From Coprousia sp963931435 (GTDB taxonomy: Bacteria > Actinomycetota > Coriobacteriia > Coriobacteriales > Coriobacteriaceae), in the NCBI GenBank assembly GCA_963931435.1, contig OZ007012.1, positions 1,178,001 through 1,242,000 on the forward strand: DNA of 64,000 nt, given 5' to 3'. Under the pieces are notes generated by a model. It saw nothing but the letters and a program-made list of their open reading frames with translations. It ran no database searches and had not been told where the DNA came from. Each line of letters starts with the position of its first letter. The stretch's first letter is position 1. Of the stretch, positions 37,518-45,483 are shown one piece after another. The position numbers and the translations under genes are program-made.

Positions 37518-38774
37518 CTAGATCAGATCCTCCGCGGCATCGATGGCGTCCTGCTCGTGCACGCCGCAGAACCTGGAGCCCGGGCGCGCCTGGTTGCGGC
37601 AGCGCACGCCGTCCTCGCTCACGTACTGGCAGCGGCTCGGCTCGGCGTCGTCGATCAGGTCGTCGTCCGGCACCGGGGCCGCCGGGATGTTCTTCAAGAT
37701 GTCGGCCGCCAGGCTCTCGCTCTTGATGTCGATGTGCCAGCCGGTGAGGCGGGCGGCGAGGCGGGCGTTCTGGCCCTCCTTGCCGATGGCAAGAGACAGC
37801 TGGTCGTCCGGCACGATGACGCCGGCGTAGTTCTTCTCCTCGTCGATGAGGACGCGCGTGACCTTGGCCGGCGAGAGGGCGTGCGCCACGTAGGCCGCCG
37901 GGTCGGCGTCCCACAGGATCACGTCGACGCGCTCGCCGCGGAGCTCGGAGACGACGGTGCGCACGCGGCTGCCCTTGGGGCCCACGCAGGCGCCCACCGG
38001 GTCGAGGCGCGGATCGAGCGAGCGCACCGAGACCTTGGAGCGCTGGCCGGGCTCGCGCGCCACGCTCATGACCTCGACCGTGCCCTCGTAGACCTCGGGC
38101 ACCTCGAGCTCGAACAGGCGCCGGATGAGCGCCGGATGCGTGCGCGAGATGACGATCGGCGGGCGCGAGTGCTCCCCGCGCACAGGCTGCGCGGTGGAGT
38201 TGGGGTCGCGCACGTCGATGATGACGGCCTTGATGCGCTGGTTGTGCAGATAGCGCTCGCCGGCCGGGCGCTCGTTGCGCTCGGTGGGGCGGCCCTCCTC
38301 GTCGTGGTGGCGGCGCACGTCGAAGTGCGGCAGCTCCGCCTCGACGCCCTCGCGGATCTTCACGATGGTGAAGTCGGGCGTGGACTGCAGCACGGTGCCG
38401 GTGATGATGTCGCCGATGCGGTCGGAGAACTCCTCATAGATCTGCTGGCGCGCGGAGTTGCGCACGATGGCGTTGATCTCGTCCTTGGCGTGCTTTGCCG
38501 CGATGCGGCTCGTGTCCTTGGGGGTCACGTCGCGCTTGGTGAACTCGGCGTACTCGTCGGTCTCCTCGTTGTAGGACTCCTCGACGGGCACGAGCTCGTA
38601 GACGTAGACCTTGCCCGTGGCGCGGTCGATGGTGACCTCGGCGCCGAACGGCAGGTGGAGGATGTCGGTGTAGCTCTTGGCCAGGGACTCCTCCAAGCGG
38701 TCGATCAGGTAGAGCTGATCGATGTGCTTCTCCTGGCAAAGCTCCATGAGAGCTTCCATCATCTGGGACGCCAT
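37518..38774 (-). CDS. nusA: Transcription factor NusA with zinc-finger-like tail
   Basis: NusA controls pausing, termination and antitermination. The 418-residue product has the N-terminal polymerase-binding domain, S1 (IGDIITGTVLQSTPDFTIV) and two KH domains (DPVGACVGPKGSRVRTVV and LSLAIGKEGQNARLAARLTG). The tail after about residue 375 is unusual: C382, C392, C403 and H406 form a C-x9-C-x10-C-x2-H pattern followed by an acidic end. The ATG abuts the rimP stop. No ylxR gene lies between nusA and infB. Confidence 0.95.
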   Translation of the reverse strand: MASQMMEALMELCQEKHIDQLYLIDRLEESLAKSYTDILHLPFGAEVTIDRATGKVYVYELVPVEESYNEETDEYAEFTKRDVTPKDTSRIAAKHAKDEINAIVRNSARQQIYEEFSDRIGDIITGTVLQSTPDFTIVKIREGVEAELPHFDVRRHHDEEGRPTERNERPAGERYLHNQRIKAVIIDVRDPNSTAQPVRGEHSRPPIVISRTHPALIRRLFELEVPEVYEGTVEVMSVAREPGQRSKVSVRSLDPRLDPVGACVGPKGSRVRTVVSELRGERVDVILWDADPAAYVAHALSPAKVTRVLIDEEKNYAGVIVPDDQLSLAIGKEGQNARLAARLTGWHIDIKSESLAADILKNIPAAPVPDDDLIDDAEPSRCQYVSEDGVRCRNQARPGSRFCGVHEQDAIDAAEDLI

Positions 38775-39272
38775 CTACTTCTCCTTATCCTTCTTGCCCT
38801 TGAAGTCGTAGACCGGCTTCAAGGTGCACTTCTTGACCTCGTCGTAGGCGATGCGCTGGGCGCCCTCGCCCTCCACCTCGAGCGTGACGGCCTGGTCGTC
38901 TGCCTCGGCGATGCGGCCCTTGTACTTGCGCCGGCCCTCGGTGGCGGTGGTGACGAGCTCGACGTTCTCGCCCGTGAAGCGCATGAAGTCGCGCGGGCGG
39001 CGCAGGGGCCGGGCCATGCCGGCGGAGGAGACCTCCAGGGTGTAGGAGCCGCTCACGGGATCGAGAGCCTCGACGGCCTCGCCCACCCACGACGTGTGCG
39101 CGGCGATCTCGTCGAGCGAAAGCGACGAGCCGTCCGCCCCCTCGATGCGCACCCGCACGCACGGGGCCTTGGTCGCGCCGGTGAGCTCGACGTCGACGAT
39201 GTCGACCCCTCGCTCCGGCGCCACCGCCTCGAGGGCGTCGATGATGCGCTGCTCAAGCGCGCTCTTGACCAT
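38775..39272 (-). CDS. rimP: Ribosome maturation factor RimP
   Basis: RimP helps assemble the 30S subunit. The 165-residue product has the N-terminal domain (VDIVDVELTG...VRVRIEG) and the hallmark YTLEVSSAGMARPLRRPRDF, then an SH3-like C-terminal domain. ATG at 39272 has GAGGAGG 6 bases upstream. It is the first gene of the rimP-nusA-infB operon and abuts nusA. The tail is Lys-rich (FKGKKDKEK). Confidence 0.94.
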   Translation of the reverse strand: MVKSALEQRIIDALEAVAPERGVDIVDVELTGATKAPCVRVRIEGADGSSLSLDEIAAHTSWVGEAVEALDPVSGSYTLEVSSAGMARPLRRPRDFMRFTGENVELVTTATEGRRKYKGRIAEADDQAVTLEVEGEGAQRIAYDEVKKCTLKPVYDFKGKKDKEK

Positions 39273-39352
39273 GCGGCACCTCCTCATACAAGAAAGGAAG
39301 CAGGACCTCCCGGCCCCGCTCCCTTCTCAAGAGCACTTCAATTACCTCGGCT

Positions 39353-39361
39353 ATCTTAGCA
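39353..39361 (-). promoter_or_regulatory. Promoter of the rimP-nusA-infB operon (extended -10)
   Basis: The minus strand reads TGC then TAAGAT, an extended -10, about 80 bases upstream of rimP. No good -35 is present. NusA often regulates its own operon, and the predicted leader of about 75 bases could be a target, but no element was recognised. Confidence 0.5.
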
Positions 39362-39451
39362 CAAGCAGCCGAAACGGGCGCGATGCGCCGGAGAGCGCGG
39401 CGAAAGCCGGCCGGCGTCTTCGCAATAGCTCCACAATTGGCGCCGTCCCGC

Positions 39452-42034
39452 CTACTTCACCACGAGGTTCACGAGCTTTCCCGGCACGCAGACGGCCTTG
39501 ACGACGGTCTTTCCCGCGATCCACTTCGCGGCGGCTTCCTCGGCGGCGGAGCGCATCTCGTCGGAGGTCGCCGTGGTGGAGACCTCGATGCGGCAGCGGA
39601 GCTTGCCGAGCACCTGCACGGCGATCTCGACGGTGGCGCTCTTCGCCTCGGCGGCGTCGAAGACCGGCCAGGGCGCCGTGTAGGCGCTGGTCTCGTGACC
39701 AAGCGCCTCATGCCACAGCTCGTCGGCCCAGAACGGGCAGATCGGCGCCAGGAGCTCGACGATGTCGCTGGCAACGAGCCAGCAGAGCGCGGCGTCGCGC
39801 GAGCCGGGCGCGCCCTCGGTGGCGTTGAGGTAGGCCGAGGCGGCGTTCACGAGCTCCATGATGGCGGAGATGGCGGTGTTGAACTGCTGGCGGTCGAAGT
39901 CCTCGGTGCACTTGGCGATCGTGCGGTGCCGCTCGCGGTAGAGGGCGAGCGCGGCGGCATCGAGGGCACCCTTGTCGAGGCGCGCCTCAAAGCTGCCGGA
40001 TCCGGCGAGCTGCCAGACGATGCGCCAGGCGCGGCGGATGAAGCGGTTGGCACCGGCCACGGCGTCCTCGTCCCAGTCGAAGTCCTTCTCCGGCGGCGCG
40101 ATGAACAGGATCGCGAGGCGCATGGTGTCGGCGCCGTAGGGCTCGATGACCGAGCTCGGTGGGACGACGTTGCCCTTGGACTTGGACATGGTCTCGCCCT
40201 TGGCGTCCTTGACCATCCCCTGGCACAGCAGGTTGGTGAACGGCTCGTCCACGTCGAGGAGCCCCATATCGCGCAGCGCCTTGGTGAAGAAGCGGCTGTA
40301 GAGCAGGTGGAGGATCGCGTGCTCGATGCCGCCGATGTAGTTGTCGACCGGCATCCAGCGGTCCGCGGCCTCGCGCGAGAACGGCAGCTCGGTGTTGTGC
40401 GGGTCGCAGTAGCGCAGGTAGTACCAGCTGGAGCACGTGAAGGTGTCCATGGTGTCGGTCTCGCGGCGCGCCGGCCGTCCGCATACCGGGCAGGTGGTCT
40501 CGTAGAACTCCTTGCACTCGGCGAGCGTCTCGCCGGCGCCGAGGTCGAGGTTGTCGGGCAGCATCACGGGCAGCTGGTCGGCGGGCACCGGCACGATGCC
40601 GCAGTGCTCGCAATGGACGGCGGGGATGGGGTTGCCCCAGTAGCGCTGGCGGCTGATGAGCCAGTCGCGCAGGCGGAACTCCACCTTGCGGCGCCCGGAG
40701 CCGGCCGCCTCCAGATCTGCCACGATCGCGGCCTCGCCCTCGGAGTGCTTTCCGCCGCGCATGCCGGTGTACTTACCGGACTGCACGAGCGTGCCCTCGG
40801 CGGCGTGCGCCGAATCCCAGTCCACGGTCTCGGCGTGGTAAGTGTCGATGGACTCGCCCGCGGCCTCGAGCTCGGCGAGCTCGTCGTCCATGAGGATGAT
40901 GGGCACGATGGGCAGGCCGTACTTGCGCGCGAACTCGAAATCGCGCTGGTCACCGCAGGGCACGGCCATGACGGCGCCGGTGCCGTAGTCGGCGACCACG
41001 TAGTCGGCGACCCACACGGGCACCTTGGTGCCCGAGACGGGGTTCACCACGTAGCGCCCGGTGAAGGCACCGTGCTTCTCGAGCGCGCCCTGGGCGCGCT
41101 CCACCGCCGAGATCTTCTTGGCGCCCTCCACGACGGCCATGACATCCGCCTCGTAGGACGTGCCCGCGACGAGCTCGTGGAGCCCCTCGTACTCGGGCGC
41201 GAGCAGGAAGAACGTGCAGCCGAACAGGGTGTCGGCACGCGTGGTGAAGACGGTGATCTTGCGATCGGTGGGCTCGCCCGCCTCGTCGCAGAGCGTGAAG
41301 TCGACCTCGGCGCCCTCAGAGCGGCCGATCCAGTTGGCCTGCATCTGCTTGACGCGCTCGGGCCACCCTGGGAGCTTCTCAAGGTCGTCGAGGAGCTCCT
41401 GGGCGTAGTCGGTGATCTTGAAGTACCACTGCTCGAGGTCGCGCTTCTCGGGCTCGGAGCCGCAGCGCCAGCACTTACCTTCGGTCACCTGCTCGTTGGC
41501 GAGCACCGTCTTGCAGCTGGGGCACCAGTTGACGGGGCTCTTCTTGCGGTAGACCAGGCCGCGCTCCCACATCTTCTCGAAGATCCACTGCCCCCAACGG
41601 TAGTAATCCGGGTCGCAGGTCTTCACCAGCCGGTCCATGTCGTAGGAGAAGCCCATGCGGCGCATCGTGGCCAGCGCCTGATCCATGTTCTTGTAGGTCC
41701 ACTCGCCCGCCTGCGTGTTGTGCTTGATGGCGGCGTTCTCGGCCGGCAGGCCGAAGGCGTCGAACCCGATCGGGTGCAGCACGTCGAAGCCGCGCATGCG
41801 CGCCTGGCGCGCCATGGCGTCGCCGATGGTGTAGTTGCGCGCGTGGCCCATATGCAGGTCGCCCGAGGGATACGGGAACATCTCGAGGACGTACTTCTTG
41901 GGCTTGGAGGGGTCCTCGTCGACGGCGAAGAGGTTCTCCTCGTCCCAGATGCGCATCCACTTGTTCTCGATGGCCTGGGCGTCATAGGGCGGGATGGCGT
42001 GCTGGTGATCGTGATGATCGTGCTGGTCGCACAT
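39452..42034 (-). CDS. leuS: Leucyl-tRNA synthetase
   Basis: LeuRS charges tRNA-Leu. The 860-residue product has HMGH (61-64) in PYPSGDLHMGHARNY, zinc-type cysteine pairs (CPSC, CWRC), the CP1 editing domain with FTTRADTLFGCTF, and MSKSKGNV. I chose ATG at 42034 because AAGGAG lies 8 bases upstream and the predicted promoter lies just before it; longer frames start upstream of the transcription start. The protein opens with an unusual His/Asp-rich run (CDQHDHHDHQH). Confidence 0.96.
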   Translation of the reverse strand: MCDQHDHHDHQHAIPPYDAQAIENKWMRIWDEENLFAVDEDPSKPKKYVLEMFPYPSGDLHMGHARNYTIGDAMARQARMRGFDVLHPIGFDAFGLPAENAAIKHNTQAGEWTYKNMDQALATMRRMGFSYDMDRLVKTCDPDYYRWGQWIFEKMWERGLVYRKKSPVNWCPSCKTVLANEQVTEGKCWRCGSEPEKRDLEQWYFKITDYAQELLDDLEKLPGWPERVKQMQANWIGRSEGAEVDFTLCDEAGEPTDRKITVFTTRADTLFGCTFFLLAPEYEGLHELVAGTSYEADVMAVVEGAKKISAVERAQGALEKHGAFTGRYVVNPVSGTKVPVWVADYVVADYGTGAVMAVPCGDQRDFEFARKYGLPIVPIILMDDELAELEAAGESIDTYHAETVDWDSAHAAEGTLVQSGKYTGMRGGKHSEGEAAIVADLEAAGSGRRKVEFRLRDWLISRQRYWGNPIPAVHCEHCGIVPVPADQLPVMLPDNLDLGAGETLAECKEFYETTCPVCGRPARRETDTMDTFTCSSWYYLRYCDPHNTELPFSREAADRWMPVDNYIGGIEHAILHLLYSRFFTKALRDMGLLDVDEPFTNLLCQGMVKDAKGETMSKSKGNVVPPSSVIEPYGADTMRLAILFIAPPEKDFDWDEDAVAGANRFIRRAWRIVWQLAGSGSFEARLDKGALDAAALALYRERHRTIAKCTEDFDRQQFNTAISAIMELVNAASAYLNATEGAPGSRDAALCWLVASDIVELLAPICPFWADELWHEALGHETSAYTAPWPVFDAAEAKSATVEIAVQVLGKLRCRIEVSTTATSDEMRSAAEEAAAKWIAGKTVVKAVCVPGKLVNLVVK

Positions 42035-42104
42035 GTGGTTGGCTCCTTCATCTCCGGCCGGCGCCGCCGGGGGCGGCACCGGACCGTTCGCGGTAACGTT
42101 CAAA

Positions 42105-42113
42105 ATTCTAGCA
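42105..42113 (-). promoter_or_regulatory. leuS promoter (extended -10)
   Basis: TGC then TAGAAT on the minus strand gives a start near 42098, a leader of about 64 bases. It overlaps the gap after the YARHG protein gene. No T-box specifier or terminator was recognised in this leader. Confidence 0.5.
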
Positions 42114-42135
42114 GGTTTGACCGCGCGCTACAGCG

Positions 42136-43332
42136 CTACAGATACGATGAGCCGCGCGACTGCTCGACCGAGCGGATGGTCTCGGCGTTGGCGATCTCCA
42201 CATCGGAGAGCGTCACGTTGGCGTCGAACTCCTCGGGGCTGTAGAGAGGCTCGTACCAGTCCTTGCCATCGAAGTAGGTCTGCAGGTCCTGGTTCTGGAA
42301 GCGGCGGCCATGGCGCGCGTAGATCTCGTTGCGGGCCACGTAGAGCTCCCAATCGGTGTAGCCGCTGAGGTCGGAGGCGCTCAGGCGCCGGGTGGCGCTG
42401 TCGGCGATCATGTAGTCGTCATCAGCGTCGTCGGCGGCGTCATCAGCGTCGTCGTCGCTCGTCGGCGCGGTGAACGAGGCGGTGGCCGTGCCGGCAGCGC
42501 CGCTCATCTCGTCGAGACGAACCTTGACGGTGCGCGATGCGCCCTCGCCGAGCTCAGAGGTGTAGACCAGGCGGATCTCGTCGCCCGCATCGGAGACCGT
42601 CGCGCGCGTCGCGGCCGGCTCGGAGGAGCCGCCGTCGGGCGTCGTCTCGGTGATGAGGAAGTCGGCCGCCGTCAGGGCGTCGACCACGTCGGCATCGGCA
42701 CCCTCGACCTCGATGTCGAGCGAGACCTGCGGATACGAGGAGGTGTCGAGCGAGGAGATCTCGAGATCCAGGCGGACGGCCTCCGGCACGTCGCCGGCGT
42801 CGTCGGCGTCGGGGGCGTCCTTGTCGGCCTCCTGGGTGGGGGCGCTCTGCGTCAGCGCGCCGAGCGCGAGCCACGTGGCGCCTCCCACGACGGCCGCGAC
42901 GAGCACGCACGCGAGCGCGATGAGGGCGATCTTGGGCCCGCGCCCCATGCGCTTCTTGGGCTGGAAGGCGATGTCATCCTGGGGGATGGTGGGCGGCAGG
43001 TCTCCGATGCCGGGGGCCGTGGAGCCCGGTCCCTGCTGCGGCGCGGCGGGACGGGGCATCTGCGTCGTCTCGCCGGGAGCCATCCCCGCGGGGGCCGCGG
43101 CGGGGGCAGCCCCTGCCGGCTGCGCCCCAAACGCCTGCGACGCGGCGGGCTGAGCCCCAGTCGGCTGCGATGCCGCCTGTTGGCCCGTTGGAGCCGGTGC
43201 GCCCGGCGCCTCCCCCGTCTGGCGCGCCGCCTGGGCGGGCTGCGCGGCCGCGGCGCCGGCCACCGGCGCCCCGCAGTTCGTGCAGAATCTCATGCCGTCG
43301 GGTATCTGCGACCCGCAACGCGTGCAGAACAT
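42136..43332 (-). CDS. Zinc-ribbon, single-pass membrane protein with YARHG domain
   Basis: The 398-residue product opens with a zinc ribbon (C3, C6, C17, C20 in MFCTRCG...FCTNCG). A long Ala/Pro/Gln linker follows, then one membrane helix (about 133-157), an extracellular domain of about 100 residues, an Asp-rich spacer, and a C-terminal YARHG domain (YVARNEIYARHGRRF ... DWYEPLYSP). YARHG domains are extracellular and thought to act at the cell wall. The middle domain resembles that of the gene two places upstream. Function unknown; envelope sensing or maintenance is a guess. Confidence 0.85.
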   Translation of the reverse strand: MFCTRCGSQIPDGMRFCTNCGAPVAGAAAAQPAQAARQTGEAPGAPAPTGQQAASQPTGAQPAASQAFGAQPAGAAPAAAPAGMAPGETTQMPRPAAPQQGPGSTAPGIGDLPPTIPQDDIAFQPKKRMGRGPKIALIALACVLVAAVVGGATWLALGALTQSAPTQEADKDAPDADDAGDVPEAVRLDLEISSLDTSSYPQVSLDIEVEGADADVVDALTAADFLITETTPDGGSSEPAATRATVSDAGDEIRLVYTSELGEGASRTVKVRLDEMSGAAGTATASFTAPTSDDDADDAADDADDDYMIADSATRRLSASDLSGYTDWELYVARNEIYARHGRRFQNQDLQTYFDGKDWYEPLYSPEEFDANVTLSDVEIANAETIRSVEQSRGSSYL

Positions 43333-43334
43333 GG

Positions 43335-44189
43335 CTACTCCCCTGTCTCGTCCCTATATGATCGATGGTCCTGGTAGTTTGCGAGATAGCCGGCGAACTC
43401 GGCGGAGGTGTCGGAGTTGCCCGTGCGCCAGGCCTTGTGGTCGATGATCTCGCTTTCGAAGCCGTAGTGCGCGTCTATGAGGGCGATGACGCGGTCGAGG
43501 GCCTCGAGCTGCGCCTGCGGATAGTCGCCCTCGCCGCCTCGATGCACGAGCTCTATGCCGATGGAATAGGAGTTCATGCCGTAGTCGGATGCCCATGAGC
43601 CGATCTCGGTGGTGCCGACGCGGTCGTCGCGCGACTCGTCGGTCGTGCCGTAGAACTCGTTGTGGCCGGTATCGCCGAACCCTGCATGGTGCGCGATCTC
43701 GTCGAGCGGCACGCACTGGACCACATGGCCGTCCTTACCGATCACGAAATGCGCCGCGACGCCGTTGTCGGCGCCGTCCCAGTAGCTCACCACCGATTCG
43801 GGCGTGCCGGCGCCCTCGGTGTCGTGGAGCACGATGTAGCGCTGGTACTCGGAGCCCTTGGGGCCGTGCGAGAACTCGTCCCGGTAGTCCTCGACCAGAT
43901 CGATCTCGGCGCGCAGCTCCTCCTCCGAGGGCGCGAGCGATTCCTCGACGAGCCCGCTCGCCTGCGCAAAGAGCCCCGGGAGCTTCTCCGAGCAGAGGAC
44001 GCCGGCGGCATCGGAGGCGAGGTGCGCACCCGCGACCTCCGGCGCCTCGGCGCAGCCCGCGATCGGGAGCGCGCACGCGAGAACCGTCGCGCACGCCGCC
44101 GCGATCCGGCGCGCGGATCGGTGGGGCGCCGGGCCGAAGGCGCGCCTTGGGAAAAGGTAGAGCACGATGGGGGCAGCCATGACGCTCAC
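43335..44189 (-). CDS. N-acetylmuramoyl-L-alanine amidase, predicted lipoprotein
   Basis: Amidase_2 enzymes cut the bond between MurNAc and the stem peptide. The 284-residue product has a signal segment ending in the lipobox IAGC (C46). The amidase fold has YIVLHDTEGAG (H122, likely zinc ligand), HFVIGKDGHVVQCVPLDEIAHHAG, GIELVHRG, and DHKAWRTGNSDTS near the end. The GTG start overlaps the upstream stop (GTGA); ATG at 44180 is also possible. Predicted location is the outer membrane face as a wall hydrolase. Confidence 0.85.
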   Translation of the reverse strand: MSVMAAPIVLYLFPRRAFGPAPHRSARRIAAACATVLACALPIAGCAEAPEVAGAHLASDAAGVLCSEKLPGLFAQASGLVEESLAPSEEELRAEIDLVEDYRDEFSHGPKGSEYQRYIVLHDTEGAGTPESVVSYWDGADNGVAAHFVIGKDGHVVQCVPLDEIAHHAGFGDTGHNEFYGTTDESRDDRVGTTEIGSWASDYGMNSYSIGIELVHRGGEGDYPQAQLEALDRVIALIDAHYGFESEIIDHKAWRTGNSDTSAEFAGYLANYQDHRSYRDETGE

Positions 44190-45310
44190 ATCCCCGGCAC
44201 GCGGTACGTCACCGAGCACTTGCCCCGGTAGTCGCTCGCCTTGTCGAGGGCGACCACGACCGTGCGCTCCGCGCCGAGCGCTGCGGCATCGGTGTCGAAG
44301 CCGATCCGGCACGCACCGGAAGCGGGGTCGAACGAGAAATCGCCGACGGCGCGTTCCTGCGAGCGCTCCTCGGCATCATGCTCGCTCAGCTTGAAATCGG
44401 AGGCGGCGAGCACCGGCATCTCCTGTCCGGCGGGAGGACTCAGGCGCAGGTCGAGCGCGATATGAGGGAACGCGGCGTCATCGAGCGCAACGAAATGCAG
44501 TGCGAGATGCGGGAGCTCGGCGTCCTCGACCGGCGCGACGTAGCCCGCCGTCGGACCGCCCTGCTCGATGTTGTCGGAAGCGCTCTTGAGGGTGAGGTTG
44601 ATGGCCAGGGCGAACGCCGCGATGACGACTGCCACCACGAGGCACCAGCCGATGACGCCCGCCGCGAGGCGGTGCCGGGCGGACCAGGCGCGCAGCGCCT
44701 CCCACGCCGCAGCGACGTGAGAGGGCGACGTGGAAGAAGCGGCGCGCCGCGATCCGTCGCCGGCCTCCCATCCGTCGACGGGCTCGAGCTCATCGGTCGC
44801 GTCGGGAACGGCCTCTGGGTCGGAGCCGGACCCCGCGCCAGCCTCTGGGTCGGAGCCGAGCCCCGCATCGTCCTGTTGGGCAGGCGTCGCGCCCGCATCG
44901 CGGTCGGCATCGGCACCATGACCGAAACCTCGTTCCAACGCAGGGACGCCCTCAGATTCCACATCCACATCGCTCCCGGGGACGCCCCAGGACCCCGCGT
45001 CCACGTCGCTCCTCAGCGGGGCGGCATCGTCTTCCGGAAACAAGGCGCCATCCGCCTGGACTTCATCCGAAACGGCGGGAACATCGAGGGAGCCGGCAGG
45101 TGAGGCGAAGGTGCCCTCGACGAAATGGGCTCCGGATGAAGCGGGCGCGTCCGCGCCGCCGGCTTCCTGCGCCCTGTGTGCGGCAGCTCCAGCCCCGACC
45201 TCCTCGAGCGACAGCGCGAACAGGACGTCATCGGGATCCCCCGCAGGAGGCTCCCCCGCCGTCCGCCGATCTTCGCGTCCCTGTCCGGGATCGTCGTCCA
45301 GACGCTCCAT
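44186..45310 (-). CDS. Single-pass membrane protein of unknown function
   Basis: The 374-residue product has a long acidic, low-complexity cytoplasmic part (about 1-215) with a tandem GSDPEAGAGS-type repeat and one membrane helix (about 228-250). Its extracellular C-terminal domain has LPHLALHFVALDD, SDFKLSEH and ERTVVVALDKAS. That domain matches the pattern of the extracellular domain in the YARHG protein. I chose ATG at 45310 (GGGAGGG upstream) over 45337, which lies almost on the predicted transcription start. It is first of a three-gene set with the amidase and YARHG protein. Confidence 0.75.
   Translation of the reverse strand: MERLDDDPGQGREDRRTAGEPPAGDPDDVLFALSLEEVGAGAAAHRAQEAGGADAPASSGAHFVEGTFASPAGSLDVPAVSDEVQADGALFPEDDAAPLRSDVDAGSWGVPGSDVDVESEGVPALERGFGHGADADRDAGATPAQQDDAGLGSDPEAGAGSGSDPEAVPDATDELEPVDGWEAGDGSRRAASSTSPSHVAAAWEALRAWSARHRLAAGVIGWCLVVAVVIAAFALAINLTLKSASDNIEQGGPTAGYVAPVEDAELPHLALHFVALDDAAFPHIALDLRLSPPAGQEMPVLAASDFKLSEHDAEERSQERAVGDFSFDPASGACRIGFDTDAAALGAERTVVVALDKASDYRGKCSVTYRVPGM
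44811..44870 (+). repeat. 30-bp tandem repeat inside the acidic membrane-protein gene
   Basis: Two adjacent near-identical 30-base units beginning GCCTCTGGGTCGGAGCC (44811 and 44841) encode a repeated GSDPEA motif in the cytoplasmic linker. Such in-frame units can expand or contract by slippage. Confidence 0.8.
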
Positions 45311-45348
45311 GATCCGCTTGCCCTCCCGTGCATCCAACCTTGCCGCCT

Positions 45349-45354
45349 AGTATA
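45349..45354 (-). promoter_or_regulatory. -10 element upstream of the envelope gene set
   Basis: TATACT on the minus strand gives a start near 45343, consistent with translation from ATG 45310 with its GGGAGGG site. No -35 match is visible in the GC-rich sequence upstream. Confidence 0.45.
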
Positions 45355-45402
45355 CGTTACCGCGCGGACGCCCCGATCGAACTGTTTCGGGCGTGTTACA
45401 AG

Positions 45403-45432
45403 CGGGCCCGCGACGCCGTGGTCGCGGGCCCG
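45403..45432 (-). terminator. GC-rich hairpin after guaB
   Basis: A perfect 12-bp stem CGGGCCCGCGAC/GTCGCGGGCCCG with a 6-base loop lies about 50 bases after the guaB stop. The minus-strand tail is CTTGTAAC, so U-content is low. It probably still ends guaB transcription before the next operon. Confidence 0.65.
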
Positions 45433-45483
45433 AAGCATTGAACGATCGATTGAAGCGGGCTGGCTTGAGAACCCGCAACGACC

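Noticed and set aside
34722..39359. Plus-strand open frame of 1545 codons across rbfA, infB, nusA and rimP
   Set aside because: It is antisense to four firmly identified genes, Leu/Gly/Asp-repetitive, and has no ribosome site or recognisable motif. It arises because high-GC codon bias keeps the opposite frame open.
42035..42113. T-box riboswitch before leuS
   Set aside because: The leader is only about 64 bases with no T-box consensus or terminator/antiterminator pair.
39383..42244. Plus-strand open frame of 953 codons opposite leuS
   Set aside because: It is antisense to leuS with no motif and no ribosome site.
44811..44870. CRISPR-like repeat
   Set aside because: Only two adjacent 30-base units without spacers, lying inside a coding frame and encoding a repeated acidic motif.
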